From assembly GCF_011305995.1 (NCBI RefSeq), contig NZ_CP049911.1:178291-242290 (forward strand): a stretch of DNA of 64,000 bases, given 5' to 3'. The notes beneath the pieces are model-generated. The model was not told where the DNA came from. It worked only from the letters and a program-made list of their open reading frames with translations, and did no database searches. Shown here one piece after another: positions 41,488-52,428 of the stretch. This DNA is from Diaphorobacter sp. HDW4A (lineage in GTDB: Bacteria > Pseudomonadota > Gammaproteobacteria > Burkholderiales > Burkholderiaceae_C). A program made the translations under genes and the position numbers. Position 1 is the first letter of the stretch. Every line of letters begins with the position of its first letter.

Positions 41488-42789
41488 ATGTTCGCCTTAA
41501 TCGATGGAAACAATTTCTACACATCGGCTGAGCAGGCATTCAGGTGTGCTCTCAAAGGCCAGCCAGTCATCGTGGCCAGCAATAACGATGGCTGCACAAT
41601 TTCGCGCTCCGAAGAGGCGAAGGCCCTTGGAGTCAAGATGGGACAACCGCTCTTTCAGCTCAAACCATTGATCGCGCACAAAGGGTTGGTATGCTTGTCC
41701 GCGAACTTCGAGCTCTATGGCGATCTGAGCGATCGGATGATGAGTTTGGCTGCGGGGCTGGGACCAATTCAGGAGGTCTACTCAATAGATGAAAGTTTCA
41801 TTGGTGGCTTGGATGGGATCAGAAATTTGACGCAGCGGGCGTGGGCAGTGCGGGCGCGGATTGAGCAGTGGGTTGGAATTCCATGCTGTGTTGGTTTGGG
41901 CCCGACCAAAACCATCAGTAAGCTCTGCAATAAAGTGGCCAAGGATGCTGAGAGAAAACCTGGTAGCTACCCAGCCGAATTCGTCCGAGTGTGCAACTGG
42001 CAAGAGATGGACGCGCGAATGCAAGAAGACATCTTGCGAAGGACGCCGGCAGGTGACATCTGGGGCGTTGGTAAGCGGATTAGTCTGCAACTGGCTGAAC
42101 GTGGCATTCTGACGGCCTTGGACCTCGCACACATGCCTACTTCGATCGCTCGTACTCAGTGGAGTGTGGTGCTAGAGAGGACTGTCAGAGAGTTACAGGG
42201 CGTCAGCTGCATATCGATAGAGCAGGCCCCCCCTCCTAAAAAGCAGATTGCTTGCACGCGAAGTTTCGGACATCCAATCTCGACGCTCGATCCACTCACC
42301 GAGGCTGTCAGTGAGTTTGCTTCGCGAGCTGGCGAAAAGCTTCGCTCTCAAGGTCTACGTGCAGGAGCTATTCTGGTATTCGCGCATACAAGCCCGTTTC
42401 GGCCTGGCCCAAGGTTCTCAAAAAGTGCAACAGTCACCCTGCAGCCATCAACTTCAGACACGCGGATCCTTGTAGGCGCTGCAGTCAAGGGGCTGAGGTC
42501 AATATTTCAACCAGGCCATCAGCTCTCAAAAGCAGGGGTCATGTTGCTAGATCTGGCCAGCGGCCACTCGATGCAAGATGACATGCTGGCTGAGTTTCTT
42601 CCGTACCATGACCAAAGCCCTCTGATGGAGGCGGTGGACCACCTGAATCGACGGTATGGAAAAGGTACGCTCAGGGTAGGTAGCAGTGGCTTTGAGCATG
42701 TGGATCCAGATGGCTGGCGCATGAAACAGGAGCGGAGGACCCCACGCTACACGACCAGGCTGAATGAGGTTCCAATTGTTCGTGCTTGA
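41488..42789 (+). CDS. umuC: UmuC, Y-family DNA polymerase (pol V-like catalytic subunit)
   Basis: The 433-aa protein has the Y-family motifs MFALIDGNNFYTSAEQAF (metal-binding Asp), VYSIDESF (catalytic Asp-Glu), the helix-hairpin-helix GDIWGVGKR and the little-finger domain to the end. It carries out error-prone translesion synthesis when activated by UmuD' and RecA. ATG 41488 lies shortly after the umuD fragment stop. With umuD truncated and its promoter gone it may be silent, be driven from the IS, or depend on a host UmuD. Confidence 0.9.
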   Translation: MFALIDGNNFYTSAEQAFRCALKGQPVIVASNNDGCTISRSEEAKALGVKMGQPLFQLKPLIAHKGLVCLSANFELYGDLSDRMMSLAAGLGPIQEVYSIDESFIGGLDGIRNLTQRAWAVRARIEQWVGIPCCVGLGPTKTISKLCNKVAKDAERKPGSYPAEFVRVCNWQEMDARMQEDILRRTPAGDIWGVGKRISLQLAERGILTALDLAHMPTSIARTQWSVVLERTVRELQGVSCISIEQAPPPKKQIACTRSFGHPISTLDPLTEAVSEFASRAGEKLRSQGLRAGAILVFAHTSPFRPGPRFSKSATVTLQPSTSDTRILVGAAVKGLRSIFQPGHQLSKAGVMLLDLASGHSMQDDMLAEFLPYHDQSPLMEAVDHLNRRYGKGTLRVGSSGFEHVDPDGWRMKQERRTPRYTTRLNEVPIVRA

Positions 42790-42904
42790 CGAAACAAGGA
42801 AGTCAGCCGCCTAAAATACGTTTATTGCATCTGTTCTCTCTAAGAATTCAGATGGCGTACTACTATATGGTGTATTTCCATTTTTTCACTGCACATAGGC
42901 CCCT

Positions 42905-44272
42905 ATGACAATCTCAGAAGAGTTTTCTAGAACACCGCCTCATTCCATTGAGGCAGAATCAAGCATTCTGGGATGCCTTCTTCTAGACAACGAATCTTGG
43001 GATGTGATAGCAGATATCCTCTCTCCCGACGATTTTTACAGAAATGAACACCGGGAGATATTCCTGGCTATTGCGCAGCTCATTGCGGTCAACAAAGCTG
43101 CTGATGTAATTACTGTACATGAGCATTTGCTTTCGTCGAAAAAGGCAGAACAGGTAGGCGGCATGGTCTATCTGAATGCCTTGTCTCAGTATGTCCCCGG
43201 AACTTCAAATGTTCGCAGATATGCAGAAATTGTTCGCGAGCGTGCGATTTTGAGAGGATTGGCAAAAGCGGGTAACGAGATAGTGACCAATTCCTATGAC
43301 ACTGCTGGTCGCTCCGTGGAAATAATTCTTGATGAAGCCGAAGCAAAGATTTTGTCTATTGCAGAAGCGAGAGCAAAGGGCAGAACTGGTTTTCAATCAA
43401 TTGATGCGCTCGTGATCGAGAACCTGGATGAAATTCAGCGCCTCGCTGATGATCCGAAAGCAGTAACCGGCACTTCCACCGGATTTATAGACCTTGATAA
43501 GTTAACAAGCGGTCTGCAGGACGGGGACCTAGTCATTCTTGCAGCAAGACCCTCTATGGGTAAAACCTCGCTGGCCATCAATATTGCAGAGAATGTGGCT
43601 CTGAATGATGGGAGCCCAGTCGCAGTTTTTTCCATGGAGATGGGAGCTTCGCAACTGTCCAAGCGGGTCCTTGGTTCCATCGGAAGAATCAACCAGTCGA
43701 ATCTCAAATCAGGCAACCTCTCCGACGATGAATGGACGCGGCTGTCTGAGGCTGTGGAGAAACTTCGCACTGCCTCCATTCACATCGATGAGACAGCTGG
43801 CTTGACACCGTCGACGTTGCGTGCGGAGGCCCGAAGGCTAGCCCGCAAATGCGGAAAGCTTGGTTTGATCGTCGTGGACTATGTGCAGCTCATGAGCGGC
43901 TCCGGGGTTAGTACCTCGGAGAACAGAGCGACCGAGTTGGGCGAGATTTCTCGCGGTCTAAAGATGCTGGCCAAGGAACTCCAATGTCCCGTTATTGCGC
44001 TTTCTCAGCTCAATCGCTCAGTAGAGCAGCGAACCGATAAACGACCAATGATGTCCGATCTCCGTGAGTCGGGGGCATTGGAGCAAGATGCCGATGTGAT
44101 CATGTTCATCTACCGCGACGACTACTACGACAAGAGCTCAAAAGAGCCCAACATCGCAGAAATCATTCTTGCCAAGCAGCGTAATGGCCCCACGGGGACT
44201 GTAAAGCTGTTTTTTGAAAAGTCACAAACCCGTTTCGAGAATCTGGCCACGGGATCCAGTGAGGAATATTGA
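42905..44272 (+). CDS. dnaB: DnaB-family replicative helicase, plasmid copy
   Basis: The 455-aa protein has the N-terminal DnaB domain (PHSIEAESSILGCLLLDNES) and the RecA-like C-terminal domain with Walker A AARPSMGKTS, VFSMEMGASQL, Walker B LIVVDYVQLM, and SQLNRSVEQR with the arginine finger region. It unwinds DNA at the fork. A plasmid copy would let Rep load its own helicase independent of the host DnaB. It is more AT-rich than the tra genes. It stands alone 115 bp after umuC with its own likely promoter. Confidence 0.92.
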   Translation: MTISEEFSRTPPHSIEAESSILGCLLLDNESWDVIADILSPDDFYRNEHREIFLAIAQLIAVNKAADVITVHEHLLSSKKAEQVGGMVYLNALSQYVPGTSNVRRYAEIVRERAILRGLAKAGNEIVTNSYDTAGRSVEIILDEAEAKILSIAEARAKGRTGFQSIDALVIENLDEIQRLADDPKAVTGTSTGFIDLDKLTSGLQDGDLVILAARPSMGKTSLAINIAENVALNDGSPVAVFSMEMGASQLSKRVLGSIGRINQSNLKSGNLSDDEWTRLSEAVEKLRTASIHIDETAGLTPSTLRAEARRLARKCGKLGLIVVDYVQLMSGSGVSTSENRATELGEISRGLKMLAKELQCPVIALSQLNRSVEQRTDKRPMMSDLRESGALEQDADVIMFIYRDDYYDKSSKEPNIAEIILAKQRNGPTGTVKLFFEKSQTRFENLATGSSEEY

Positions 44273-44417
44273 GAAGGGAGGCCTCCTTTTTTCATACCTC
44301 GGGTAAATTCGGATTACATGACCTGGCCATGTTCGTGATACATTAGTCAAACAATAGAAGGGCTCTAGCACATTTAATTTCCTTAAATTTAATCCGGGTA
44401 TTAAAATTCCCATCGCT

Positions 44418-45401
44418 ATGACTGATATTCCATCCTCGTCGGTTCTGATTGATCTGTGGCTCGATTCGAGCAATGACGAGTCGCGATCCAACATTGGCAT
44501 CACGAATGAGGAGTCCTATCGGTATTTCTGGAACACCTGGATCAAGTTCCTTGCAGTGGTCATTGGGACCGAAGGTGAAGAAAACCAGCAACTGTGGCAG
44601 ATGGCTACCCCAGAGATCGTCCTGCAGTTTCTCAGTTCTGGAACAAAAGCCCGGAAGATGGAAGAGGGCGTAAGCGCCATCACCAAGCGCAGGTACTGGC
44701 GGCTGCTCGATCGTATTTATGAGTTCGCACTGGCCAATCACTGGGTGGAGCGCAATCCCGCGCTTGCGATTCGTCAATGGGAAAAGCCTGCCCAGGAAAA
44801 TCCCAAGGGAGCCATCCTCAACCACAAGCAATGGTTGAGTGGCCTGTCCATGCTCGATCAGGCATCCGCGAACGAACCCATCCCGGCGCGCAACCACGCT
44901 ATCTTGCTGTGCCTGTACGAAACGGGCATTACGCCCGAGGAAGTCCGCTCTCTGACCCTTCAATCCTGCGTGCGAGATCCGGCCACCGGCAGCATCACGC
45001 AGCTGCAGATCGACGGTGCCGGAGTGAACCAACGCCGTCGATTCACCGCCAGCAACACGCTGGCCTCAGCCTTGGCCAACTGGCTTGCTCACCGTGAGCA
45101 ACTGAGCAAGGCACACAAGACCGAACACCTGTTTTGCTCGACCCATGGCCGAATGATGGGGGCGGATAACCTGCACCTGCTGGTTCGCGAACACCTGCTC
45201 ATGGCCAATGCCACAACGGACACCGATCCAGCAATGCGGCTGGGGCCCCAGGTCATCCGGAATACACGTCTGGTCCATTGGGTCAACCAGGGAACGCCCA
45301 AATCTCAGGTTGCCGTGTGGGCGGGCCTGAAGAATGAAAAAGGGCTGTATCACCTGGCCGCGCATTTCAACCCGCAGCTCGACACGCATTTACCCGGCTG
45401 A
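44418..45401 (+). CDS. Tyrosine-recombinase-like protein with degenerate catalytic residues
   Basis: The 327-aa protein has an N-terminal SAM-like domain (SYRYFWNTWIKFL...ITKRRYWRLLDRIYEFA) and a C-terminal catalytic fold (LLCLYETGITPEEVRSLTLQ; LGPQVIRNTRLVHWVNQGTP; VAVWAGLKNEKGLYHLAAHF). The first catalytic Arg (usual TGLR) is Thr at about 172, the HxxR motif has lost its His, and only the second Arg and a possible Tyr remain. It is therefore probably a DNA-binding relic or a regulator rather than a working integrase. A palindrome-rich 270 bp follows its stop. Confidence 0.65.
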   Translation: MTDIPSSSVLIDLWLDSSNDESRSNIGITNEESYRYFWNTWIKFLAVVIGTEGEENQQLWQMATPEIVLQFLSSGTKARKMEEGVSAITKRRYWRLLDRIYEFALANHWVERNPALAIRQWEKPAQENPKGAILNHKQWLSGLSMLDQASANEPIPARNHAILLCLYETGITPEEVRSLTLQSCVRDPATGSITQLQIDGAGVNQRRRFTASNTLASALANWLAHREQLSKAHKTEHLFCSTHGRMMGADNLHLLVREHLLMANATTDTDPAMRLGPQVIRNTRLVHWVNQGTPKSQVAVWAGLKNEKGLYHLAAHFNPQLDTHLPG

Positions 45402-45672
45402 TGCTTGACACGGGCGGAGCTGCTGCACACCTGCAGGTGAAGCAGGCATGGCCATGCTCGCATGGGACGCACGTCGACGCGCCCCTCAGTTCACAAGCGC
45501 TCGATCGCCAACCAGCACCAGTTGCTGGCGCTGGCCAACAAGCCACCTGATCCGGCGAGAGTGCTGGGTCCAGCTCCGACTACCTGACAGCACCGAGGTG
45601 CTGGCCACCTGATCAACATCCACCGCCGTCGACCGAGCACCTGGTGCTGGTGCGCTTTGTGCTGCGCTGCGC
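45402..45672. other. Palindrome-rich non-coding segment
   Basis: No gene is supported. It holds a perfect palindrome CACCTGCAGGTG (45428-45439), AGCACC-T-GGTGCT (45636-45648) and many CACC/GGTG words, up to the Tn21-like end at 45673. It may be a recombination site for the neighbouring recombinase-like protein or just a decayed element end. Confidence 0.4.
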
Positions 45673-45705
45673 GGGGTCGTCTCAGAAAACGGAAAATAAA
45701 GCACG

Positions 45706-48678
45706 CTAAGACGGTGGCAGCGGTCGCAATGGCCTGAACTTCCCCGCACCGACCTTGGCACTGCTGCGCCATAGGTAATCGCCGGTCAGGTTGATATGCT
45801 CCCACCCCAGCGGTGACAGATATTGCAGCAACGTGTCGTCCAGCGCCTTGCCGTGGGCACGCAAAGCACTGGTGGCACGCTCCAGATAGACCGTGTTCCA
45901 CAACACGATGGCCGCCGTCACCAGATTGAGGCCGCTGGCCCGGTAGCGCTGCTGCTCAAAACTGCGGTCGCGGATTTCACCCAATCGGTAGAAGAAGACC
46001 GCCCTGGCCAGCGCGTTGCGCGCCTCGCCCTTATTCAGCCCCGCATGGACGCGGCGGCGCAGCTCCACGCTTTGCAGCCAATCCAGAATGAACAGCGTGC
46101 GCTCGATGCGCCCCAGCTCGCGCAGGGCGACGGCCAAGCCGTTTTGGCGCGGATAGCTGCCGAGCTTGCGCAGCATCAGCGAGGCCGTCACCGTGCCCTG
46201 CTTGATCGAAGTGGCCAGCCGTAGGATTTCATCCCAATGAGCGCGAATAGCCTTGATGTTCAGCCTGTCGCTGCTAATCATCGGCTTGAGTGCATCGTAG
46301 GCAGTATCGCCCTTGGGAATGAACAGCTTGGTGTCGCCCAGGTCGCGGATGCGCGGCGCGAACCGGAATCCCAGAAAGTGCATCAGGCCGAACACATGAT
46401 CGGTGAAGCCCGCCGTGTCGGTGTAGTGTTCCTCGATACGCAAGTCAGACTCGTGGTACAGCAGGCCATCGAGCACATAGGTCGAGTCGCGCAAGCCGAC
46501 GTTGACCACCTTGGCGCTGAAGGGCGCGTATTGGTCGGAGATATGGGTATAGAACGTCCGCCCAGGGCTACTTCCATACTTCGGATTGATATGCCCGGTG
46601 CTCTCTGCCTTGCTGCCGGTTCGGAAGTTCTGGCCGTCCGACGATGACGTGGTGCCGTCGCCCCAGTTTCCGGCGAAGGGTTGTCGAAACTGTGCGTTCA
46701 CCAGCTCGGCCAGCGCCGTCGAATAGGTTTCGTCGCGAACGTGCCAGGCTTGCAGCCAAGACAGCTTGGCGTAGGTGGTGCCAGGGCAGGACTCGGCCAT
46801 CTTGGTGAGCCCAAGATTGATACCATCAGCCAGAATCGTCGTCATCAGCAAGGTTTTGTCCTTGGCCGTGTCGCCGGTCTTCAGGTGTGTGAAGTGGCGC
46901 GTGAAGCCCGTCCATTCATCGACCTCCATCAGCAACTCGGTGATCTTGAGGTGCGGCAGCAACATCGCCGACTGGTCAATCAAGGCTTGCGCGGCGTCTG
47001 GCACCGCTGCGTCCAGCGGCGTGATCTTCAGGCCCGATGCAGTGGTGATGATGGCATCCGGTAAGTCGTTGGTCGCCGCCATGCGGTTGACTGTGGCGAG
47101 TTGCGCCTCCAATAATTCCAGTCGGTCATGCAGATATTGGTCGCAGTCGGTGGCCACGGCCAGTGGCAATTCGCTGGCCAGCTTCAGGGTGGCGAACTTC
47201 TCGATCGGCACCAGGTATTCGTCGAAGTCCTTGAACTGGCGCGAACCCTGCACCCAAACATCACCAGAGCGCAGTGCGTTCTTCAGCTCCGACAGGGCGC
47301 ATAACTCGTAGTAACGCCGGTCAATACCCTCGTCGGTCAGAACCAGCTTTGCCCAGCGCGGCTTGATGAATGCGGTTGGCGCATCGGCGGGCACCTTGCG
47401 CGCGCTGTCGCTGTTCATGCCGCGCAGCACGTCGATGGCATCGAGCACACCCTTGGCGGTGGGCGCGGCGCGCAGTTTGAGCACGTCCAGGAACTGCGGC
47501 GCATAGCGGCGCAGCGTGGCGTAACTCTCGCCGATATGGTGCAGGAAATCAAAATCGGCAGGCCGCGCCAGCGTTTGCGCCTCGGTGACGCTGGCGGCGA
47601 AGGTGTCCCACGGCATGACCGCTTCGATGGCGGCGAACGGATCGCCGCCGCTTTGTTTGGCTTCAATCAGCGCCTGACCGATGCGGCCATACATCCGCAC
47701 CTTGTCGTTGATCGCCTTGCCGGAAGCCTGGAACTGCTGTTGATGCTTGTTCTTGGCCGCATTGAACAGCTTGCCGATGATGCGGTCGTGAAGGTCGATG
47801 ATTTCATCAGTGACGGTGGCCATGCCCTCGATGGCCAGTGCTACCAAGGTGGCGTAACGCCGCTGCGACTCGAACTTGGCCAGGTCGGCGGGCGTCATCT
47901 GGCCGCCCTCGCGGGCGATCTTGAGCAAGCGGTTTTGGTGTACCTGCCGTTCGATGCCAGCAGGTAGGTCAAGCGCCTGCCAGGCTTTGAGGCGTTCGAT
48001 GTGTTCAAGCATGTGGCGCGAGTTCGGCTTGGCGGGCGATTGGCGCAGCCACGCTAGCCACGTCATTTTGCTACCATCCTTGCGCTTGAGCAGTTCGTCC
48101 AGGCGCTGGCGATGGACAGGTATCAAGGAATCGGCCAATGCCGCATGGATGCTCCGGTTGGCACGGGTAATGGCCTCGGCGCTTGCGCGCTCGATGGCAT
48201 TCATGGCGGGTAGGATGATGCTCTGCCGCCGCAGGTTTTCAACAAGGGTGCTGGCCAGCACAATGCCTTTGTCTGTTTGCAAGGCCAGTTCGGTCAATGT
48301 ATGCACGGCTTGCCGGTAGTGACTCATGGTGAAGGGCTTGAATCCAAACACCGTTTGCAGCTCGACCAAGTGCTCCCGCCGTGTCTGCTCGCGCTGGCCG
48401 TAATCGTTCCAGCTTTCCACCGGCACCTTGAGTTGTGCGGCCACCATGCGCAGCAGGGGCGGAAATGGAGGTTCATCGACGCCCAAGAAGATGCCAGGGA
48501 ATCGCAAGTAGCAAAGCTGCACGGCGAAGCCCAATCGATTCGCGGCGCCGCGACGCTGACGGATCACCGACAGGTCGGTTTCGTTGAACGTGTAGTGCCG
48601 TATCAGCTCGTCTTTGGCATCTGGCAGTGCCAGCAGACTTTCGCGCTCGGTGGCGGACAGGATTGAGCGGCGTGGCAT
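45706..48678 (-). CDS. tnpA: Tn21-type TnpA transposase
   Basis: The 990-aa protein starts [20 protein letters not shown] and shows the Tn3-family catalytic DDE core with [20 protein letters not shown] and [20 protein letters not shown]. Length and motifs match Tn21/Tn501-like transposases. Its stop lies inside the terminal repeat, as in Tn21. It makes cointegrates that would need the lost tnpR/res to be resolved. The frame is unbroken, so it could act in trans on related ends. Confidence 0.95.
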   Translation of the reverse strand: MPRRSILSATERESLLALPDAKDELIRHYTFNETDLSVIRQRRGAANRLGFAVQLCYLRFPGIFLGVDEPPFPPLLRMVAAQLKVPVESWNDYGQREQTRREHLVELQTVFGFKPFTMSHYRQAVHTLTELALQTDKGIVLASTLVENLRRQSIILPAMNAIERASAEAITRANRSIHAALADSLIPVHRQRLDELLKRKDGSKMTWLAWLRQSPAKPNSRHMLEHIERLKAWQALDLPAGIERQVHQNRLLKIAREGGQMTPADLAKFESQRRYATLVALAIEGMATVTDEIIDLHDRIIGKLFNAAKNKHQQQFQASGKAINDKVRMYGRIGQALIEAKQSGGDPFAAIEAVMPWDTFAASVTEAQTLARPADFDFLHHIGESYATLRRYAPQFLDVLKLRAAPTAKGVLDAIDVLRGMNSDSARKVPADAPTAFIKPRWAKLVLTDEGIDRRYYELCALSELKNALRSGDVWVQGSRQFKDFDEYLVPIEKFATLKLASELPLAVATDCDQYLHDRLELLEAQLATVNRMAATNDLPDAIITTASGLKITPLDAAVPDAAQALIDQSAMLLPHLKITELLMEVDEWTGFTRHFTHLKTGDTAKDKTLLMTTILADGINLGLTKMAESCPGTTYAKLSWLQAWHVRDETYSTALAELVNAQFRQPFAGNWGDGTTSSSDGQNFRTGSKAESTGHINPKYGSSPGRTFYTHISDQYAPFSAKVVNVGLRDSTYVLDGLLYHESDLRIEEHYTDTAGFTDHVFGLMHFLGFRFAPRIRDLGDTKLFIPKGDTAYDALKPMISSDRLNIKAIRAHWDEILRLATSIKQGTVTASLMLRKLGSYPRQNGLAVALRELGRIERTLFILDWLQSVELRRRVHAGLNKGEARNALARAVFFYRLGEIRDRSFEQQRYRASGLNLVTAAIVLWNTVYLERATSALRAHGKALDDTLLQYLSPLGWEHINLTGDYLWRSSAKVGAGKFRPLRPLPPS

Positions 48679-48680
48679 GG

Positions 48681-48770
48681 TCAGTCTTCCCGCAGGTACT
48701 GGTACAAGGTTTCGCGGCTGATGCCGAAGTCACGGGCCACCAAGGTTTTTTGTTTGACGATGACCCCAGC
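48681..48770 (-). pseudogene. tnpR: TnpR resolvase, C-terminal fragment
   Basis: The frame that ends TGA 48683-48681 encodes [20 protein letters not shown] followed by a final Asp, the C-terminal HTH of a serine resolvase, 2 bp before tnpA. The catalytic domain is gone; the breakpoint lies somewhere in 48750-48790. Confidence 0.75.
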
Positions 48771-48928
48771 CCGACATTTCGCTGGACTGCGCTGAAGCCC
48801 GATACAGCAGGTTTATCAATAACTTACGCGCGTCCATCATATGCCGGTGCTTTCCGAAACCTGACCCGGCTTCCGCTCTCGCGGCCCCTATGTGGCTCTT
48901 GGAAACCGGGTCTTTCCGAGGAGTCATC

Positions 48929-49189
48929 GTGGCCAAGATCAAGCTCACCAAGACCGCCGTGGAGACGGCGCAACCCCAGGCGCAGGACATCGAACTGCGG
49001 GACACCGTGGTGCCCGGCTTCCTGTGCAAGATTACCCCGGCGGGCCGCCGGGTATTCATGCTCCAGTACCGCACGAACGCGGGCGAGCGTCGCAAACCTG
49101 CCTTGGGCCTGTTCGGGGAACTGACCGTCGAGCAGGCCCGCGTCATGGCGCAGGACTGGCTGGCTGAAGTTCGCCGGGGCGGCGATCCC
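48929..49189 (+). pseudogene. Tn4371-family-type integrase, N-terminal fragment
   Basis: From GTG 48929 (GAGGAG upstream) the frame encodes 87 residues: AKIKLTKTAVETAQPQAQ, then IELRDTVVPGFLCKI and RRKPALGLFGELTVEQAR. This is the DUF4102 N-terminal part of P4-like integrases as found on Tn4371-family ICEs. The IS1071-type element cuts it at 49190. No catalytic domain remains. Confidence 0.75.
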
Positions 49190-49299
49190 GGGGTCCCCTC
49201 GTTTTCAGTGCAATAACTGGCGGTACGCAAACCCAGCACTGGCGCGGGGGTGGTGTTGGTAGATCGTTGATTCTGTTGGCTTTCCTGTTCACCTTCAAA
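49190..49299. repeat. IS1071-type left terminal inverted repeat (~110 bp)
   Basis: The first 103 bases are the exact reverse complement of the right end at 52289-52391; the last few bases differ by small changes. Confidence 0.9.
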
Positions 49300-49332
49300 T
49301 CCGGGATTCGTGGCGTCAAACCGTGATCGGTT

Positions 49333-52258
49333 TCATCCGTTGGTGCCAGTTATCGGTGCTCCCTGCCGCGAGGGCAGGATTTGGTCGGCATAACGGTCAA
49401 CAGGAAAGCGGAACACGCCTCGCAGGTTGATGCTTTCCAGCCTGGTGGGAGCAATTTTTCCGATCAGTTCCGGCGGAATGGCCTGGCGGCGGTTCGACCA
49501 GCGATCCAGAACAGCCTGCATTTGTGACGTGTTCCACGCCATGACGATGTTGGCCAGCAGACTCAACGCGTCGGCCACAGCCTGCATTTCGTCCACACGT
49601 TTGGCCTGTGCCGGGCTGATCCGGCCGGTGTAAATGGCGCGCTTGAGGGCGTTGACCGCCTCCCCCGGTTGAGCACCCGGCGCAATTCATTCCTGAAAGC
49701 GTCCTTAACAAAGTAGTCGGCAAGGAACGCGGTTCGCAGCAAACGTCCCAATTGCACGCCAGCGTCATAGATGGGGTCACCCTGGGCAGCAGAGCCAAAC
49801 CGCGCCAGTGCTGCCACCGCACTGGCGTGACCACTCATGACCGAAGCCGCCAGATGCACCAGGCTGTCCCAATGCTTTTCGATCAGGGCAACGTCAACAT
49901 TGGCCTCGCACACCGCAGCTATTTCGGCTGGCACCTTGGCGCCGCGAGGCACGAACAGGTGGCGTTGTTTCAATTCCTTCAACCGCGGGCAAAGATCAAA
50001 GCCCAACAACCGGGCCAGTGCCATCGCAAAATCGGTGTAGCCGTGGGTGTCCACCGCCAGTTGGCTGGTTTCAAGGCGTTCCTGACGTATGACGCCTTCA
50101 ATGGCCACGCCAGCTTGGCGCTCATTGAGCACGAAGGGCTGTGCGTGAAAGATTCCCCAGCGGTCGCGTACATGGGAGTAGATGCCAATGGAGGGCGTGT
50201 TGCGCCGGGGATCAAGCCGGGCCTGCCATACCCGCTTGGTTGTCTCCATGCTCATCATGTCAGAAGACGCCAGGTCTGAACGGCCCAAGTGGTGGCGATC
50301 GGGTGGCGTTGCATAAACTCCAGCACCGCCTGGCAAGCCTGACTCAGACGGCGTTCGTCCCGTGCCCAGCGCATGGCCTGGCGGATGCTGGTGGCAGACA
50401 ACTGCGGAATCATGCGCGCGCATTCGATGGCTGTCAGACTGGTGCCGTGGGCCATGATGCCGGCATAGACCATCAGCAGTTCCGCTGTTGACCGTGGTTC
50501 ACGGCCGAGCATGATCCAGCTGAAGCGCACCTGGGCGTCAACGGCCAGAATCACTTCAGGCAATTGCACTTCGCCGATGCGGTGATCCAAAGCCGCCCGT
50601 AGCTTGGTGACTTCGGGGTCTTCGTCTTCGGCGGGTAAAACTGAGAGGTGGAGTTCATCGTCGACGCGCAGTACGCCACTGCGTGCCGCCGCAGCCACAG
50701 CATCGACACCTGCAGTTACCTTGGCCAACAATGGCTTCAGAAAGGTGGCCGCCTTGCCGGGCAGCGACAGACGGGCATAGTGCTTCTTGGACTCGTCCTT
50801 CCAACGTTCGTCCGTGAAGAACAGGCGTGCACGGCCCCTAAAACTCAAGCTGTGCTCGATCCAGACCGATCCATTGCGCACCGCGCGGCGCAGGGCAAAC
50901 AAGGTGGCAACCTCCAATGCCCGAAACGCCCGTTCCCGGTCTGGGCTGGATATGGCGGCTTGCCAGACCTTCCCCAGGCCTGGCGCGACAACGCCATCCG
51001 GCAACTTTCTGATGTTACTGGCGTAATAGGCGCTCAATTTCGTCAGGGCGTCGATGGTGGGATGCTCTCCGGTGGCTTGCCATGGAAGCTTTGCAATTGC
51101 CACAAGCAGTGAGCGTACGGGGCGAATGACATCAATCAATCCTTCGCGCACAAGGGAGGCCCGACTGGGTGGCTTGCGTTTCTGGGTTTCGATGACCAAG
51201 GCTTCAAGCCGTGCGCGCAGCTCGGCGTCCGGCACAGCGCCCTGGGCGCTCAAGGCCACGAGTTCGGCCAGTAGCGTTTTGTACATCGCCGCCCAGTTGA
51301 CGGTGGCGGGGACCTCGGCAGCGGTCTGGCGCCACAGATCGGCAATCCGGCGCTGCACCATCAAAATCAACTGGTCCGTGGTGGTGAACAGGCAATACCG
51401 CAGAAAGCAGGCGACCTCCACGGTGCGCGCGGGTTCCTTGATCTTGGCGCCGGCAGACGGCGGCCGAGAGACTAGTCGGCGCGCGTAACGGCGCAAGATG
51501 AGATCGGGGATGTCGGTCAGGTGTTTATGAACGTCCAGCTCGTACAGCAGATCGATGCGTTCAAGTACCTCGCTGATTTGGCGGGTTGAGTGCTTGGCCG
51601 GCGCCGACCACAGCCAGCTTTGTTGGGTTTGTCCATCTGGGCGCAGCTCTGCAACCGAGGTTCGCCACCGATCAAGGGTTGCCGGATCGACGCTGGCGGC
51701 GATTGCAGCACCTGTCTCCGCTTCGAGCTGGGTGAGTGCGCTCGCAATCAAAGTCCGGATGGCCCGCTCGTGCACGATCACCAGCTTATTCTTGTACAGC
51801 CATTGGCGGGCCCTCCCGAGCAGTTGATCGCGGTCGGCGCAACGGGCCACTTCGTCCCGCAGTTCACGCACCAGGGAGCGGCGTTGGTGCTCGCTCATCC
51901 ACCGAAAACCAAGGGCCGTGCACGCTACTTGCTGGTGATCGAACAGTGTCTTCTCCCGCCCGTACAGCGTGCGCAGCGAAGCCACATCAGGGGTGGCAAT
52001 GCCAAGTTCCTCGCTCAAGTGGCGCCACAGGGCGACGGGAACCACCCGAAAGGCATACAGCAGGCGGCCACTCATGCGCAAAAACCCGATATGCAGCGCC
52101 AGACCGAGCTTGTGGGCGTCACCCCGGCGCGCATTGATTGCCTCGCGCTCTGCACCATCGAAGGTGAAAAACGCCTTCATCTCGAAGTCACTGATATCGC
52201 GGGGCAGCTCACGCATCCCCAAAAACGTCGTTTGCCAGTCCTGCATCGTGAACCCCAT
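49333..52258 (-). pseudogene. tnpA: IS1071-type TnpA transposase with two one-base frameshifts
   Basis: Three overlapping frames form one Tn3-family transposase. These are 50255-52258 (start MGFTMQDWQTTFLGMRELPR), a middle part with DMMSMETTKRVWQARLDPRR and DTHGYTDFAMALARLLGFDL, and the end with MAWNTSQMQAVLDRWSNRR. Adding one base in the C-run at 50284-50286 and one in 49672-49676 (plus-strand coordinates) restores a single frame of about 975 codons. If the breaks are real the element cannot move itself; if they are sequencing errors it is intact. Confidence 0.88.
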
Positions 52259-52281
52259 TAGTGGGAGGCCACGATACCCGT

Positions 52282-52391
52282 TTGAGAAGTGAACAGGAAA
52301 GCCAACAGAATCAACGATCTACCAACACCACCCCCGCGCCAGTGCTGGGTTTGCGTACCGCCAGTTATTGCACTGAAAACGAGGGGACCCC
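52282..52391. repeat. IS1071-type right terminal inverted repeat (~110 bp)
   Basis: This is the mirror of 49190-49299; it ends GAGGGGACCCC at 52391. Confidence 0.9.
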
Positions 52392-52428
52392 TTACCTCGA
52401 AGGGTTTGCCCCCGGGACCGAAACGCGC

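Larger units (their letters stand above)
45673..48770 (-). mobile_element. Tn3-family (Tn21 subgroup) transposon, one end with tnpA and tnpR stub
   Basis: The 38-bp terminal repeat starts GGGGTCGTCTCAGAAAACGG at 45673 and ends in GCACGCTAAG at 45710, the standard Tn21-type end. It is followed by a complete tnpA and the last codons of tnpR. The other end, res and the rest of tnpR are missing; beyond about 48770 the sequence changes to the leader of a Tn4371-type integrase. The 5 bp outside the end (TGCGC) has no partner in view. Confidence 0.88.
49190..52391 (-). mobile_element. IS1071-type element (Tn3 family, tnpA only)
   Basis: The element is 3,202 bp and has terminal inverted repeats that are identical for 103 bp (49190-49292 against 52289-52391) and nearly so to about 110 bp. 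They start GGGGTCCCCTCGTTTTCAGT. A lone tnpA fills the inside. This size, repeat length and content are the marks of IS1071, frequent in Comamonadaceae and around catabolic genes. Flanking 5-mers differ (ATCCC and TTACC), so no target duplication is preserved. The length is 2 bp short because of two 1-base deletions in tnpA. Confidence 0.9.

Noticed and set aside
44274..44300. Terminator after dnaB (GGAGGCCTCC then T-run)
   Set aside because: The palindrome leaves no loop, so a stable hairpin of the usual form cannot be drawn with confidence.
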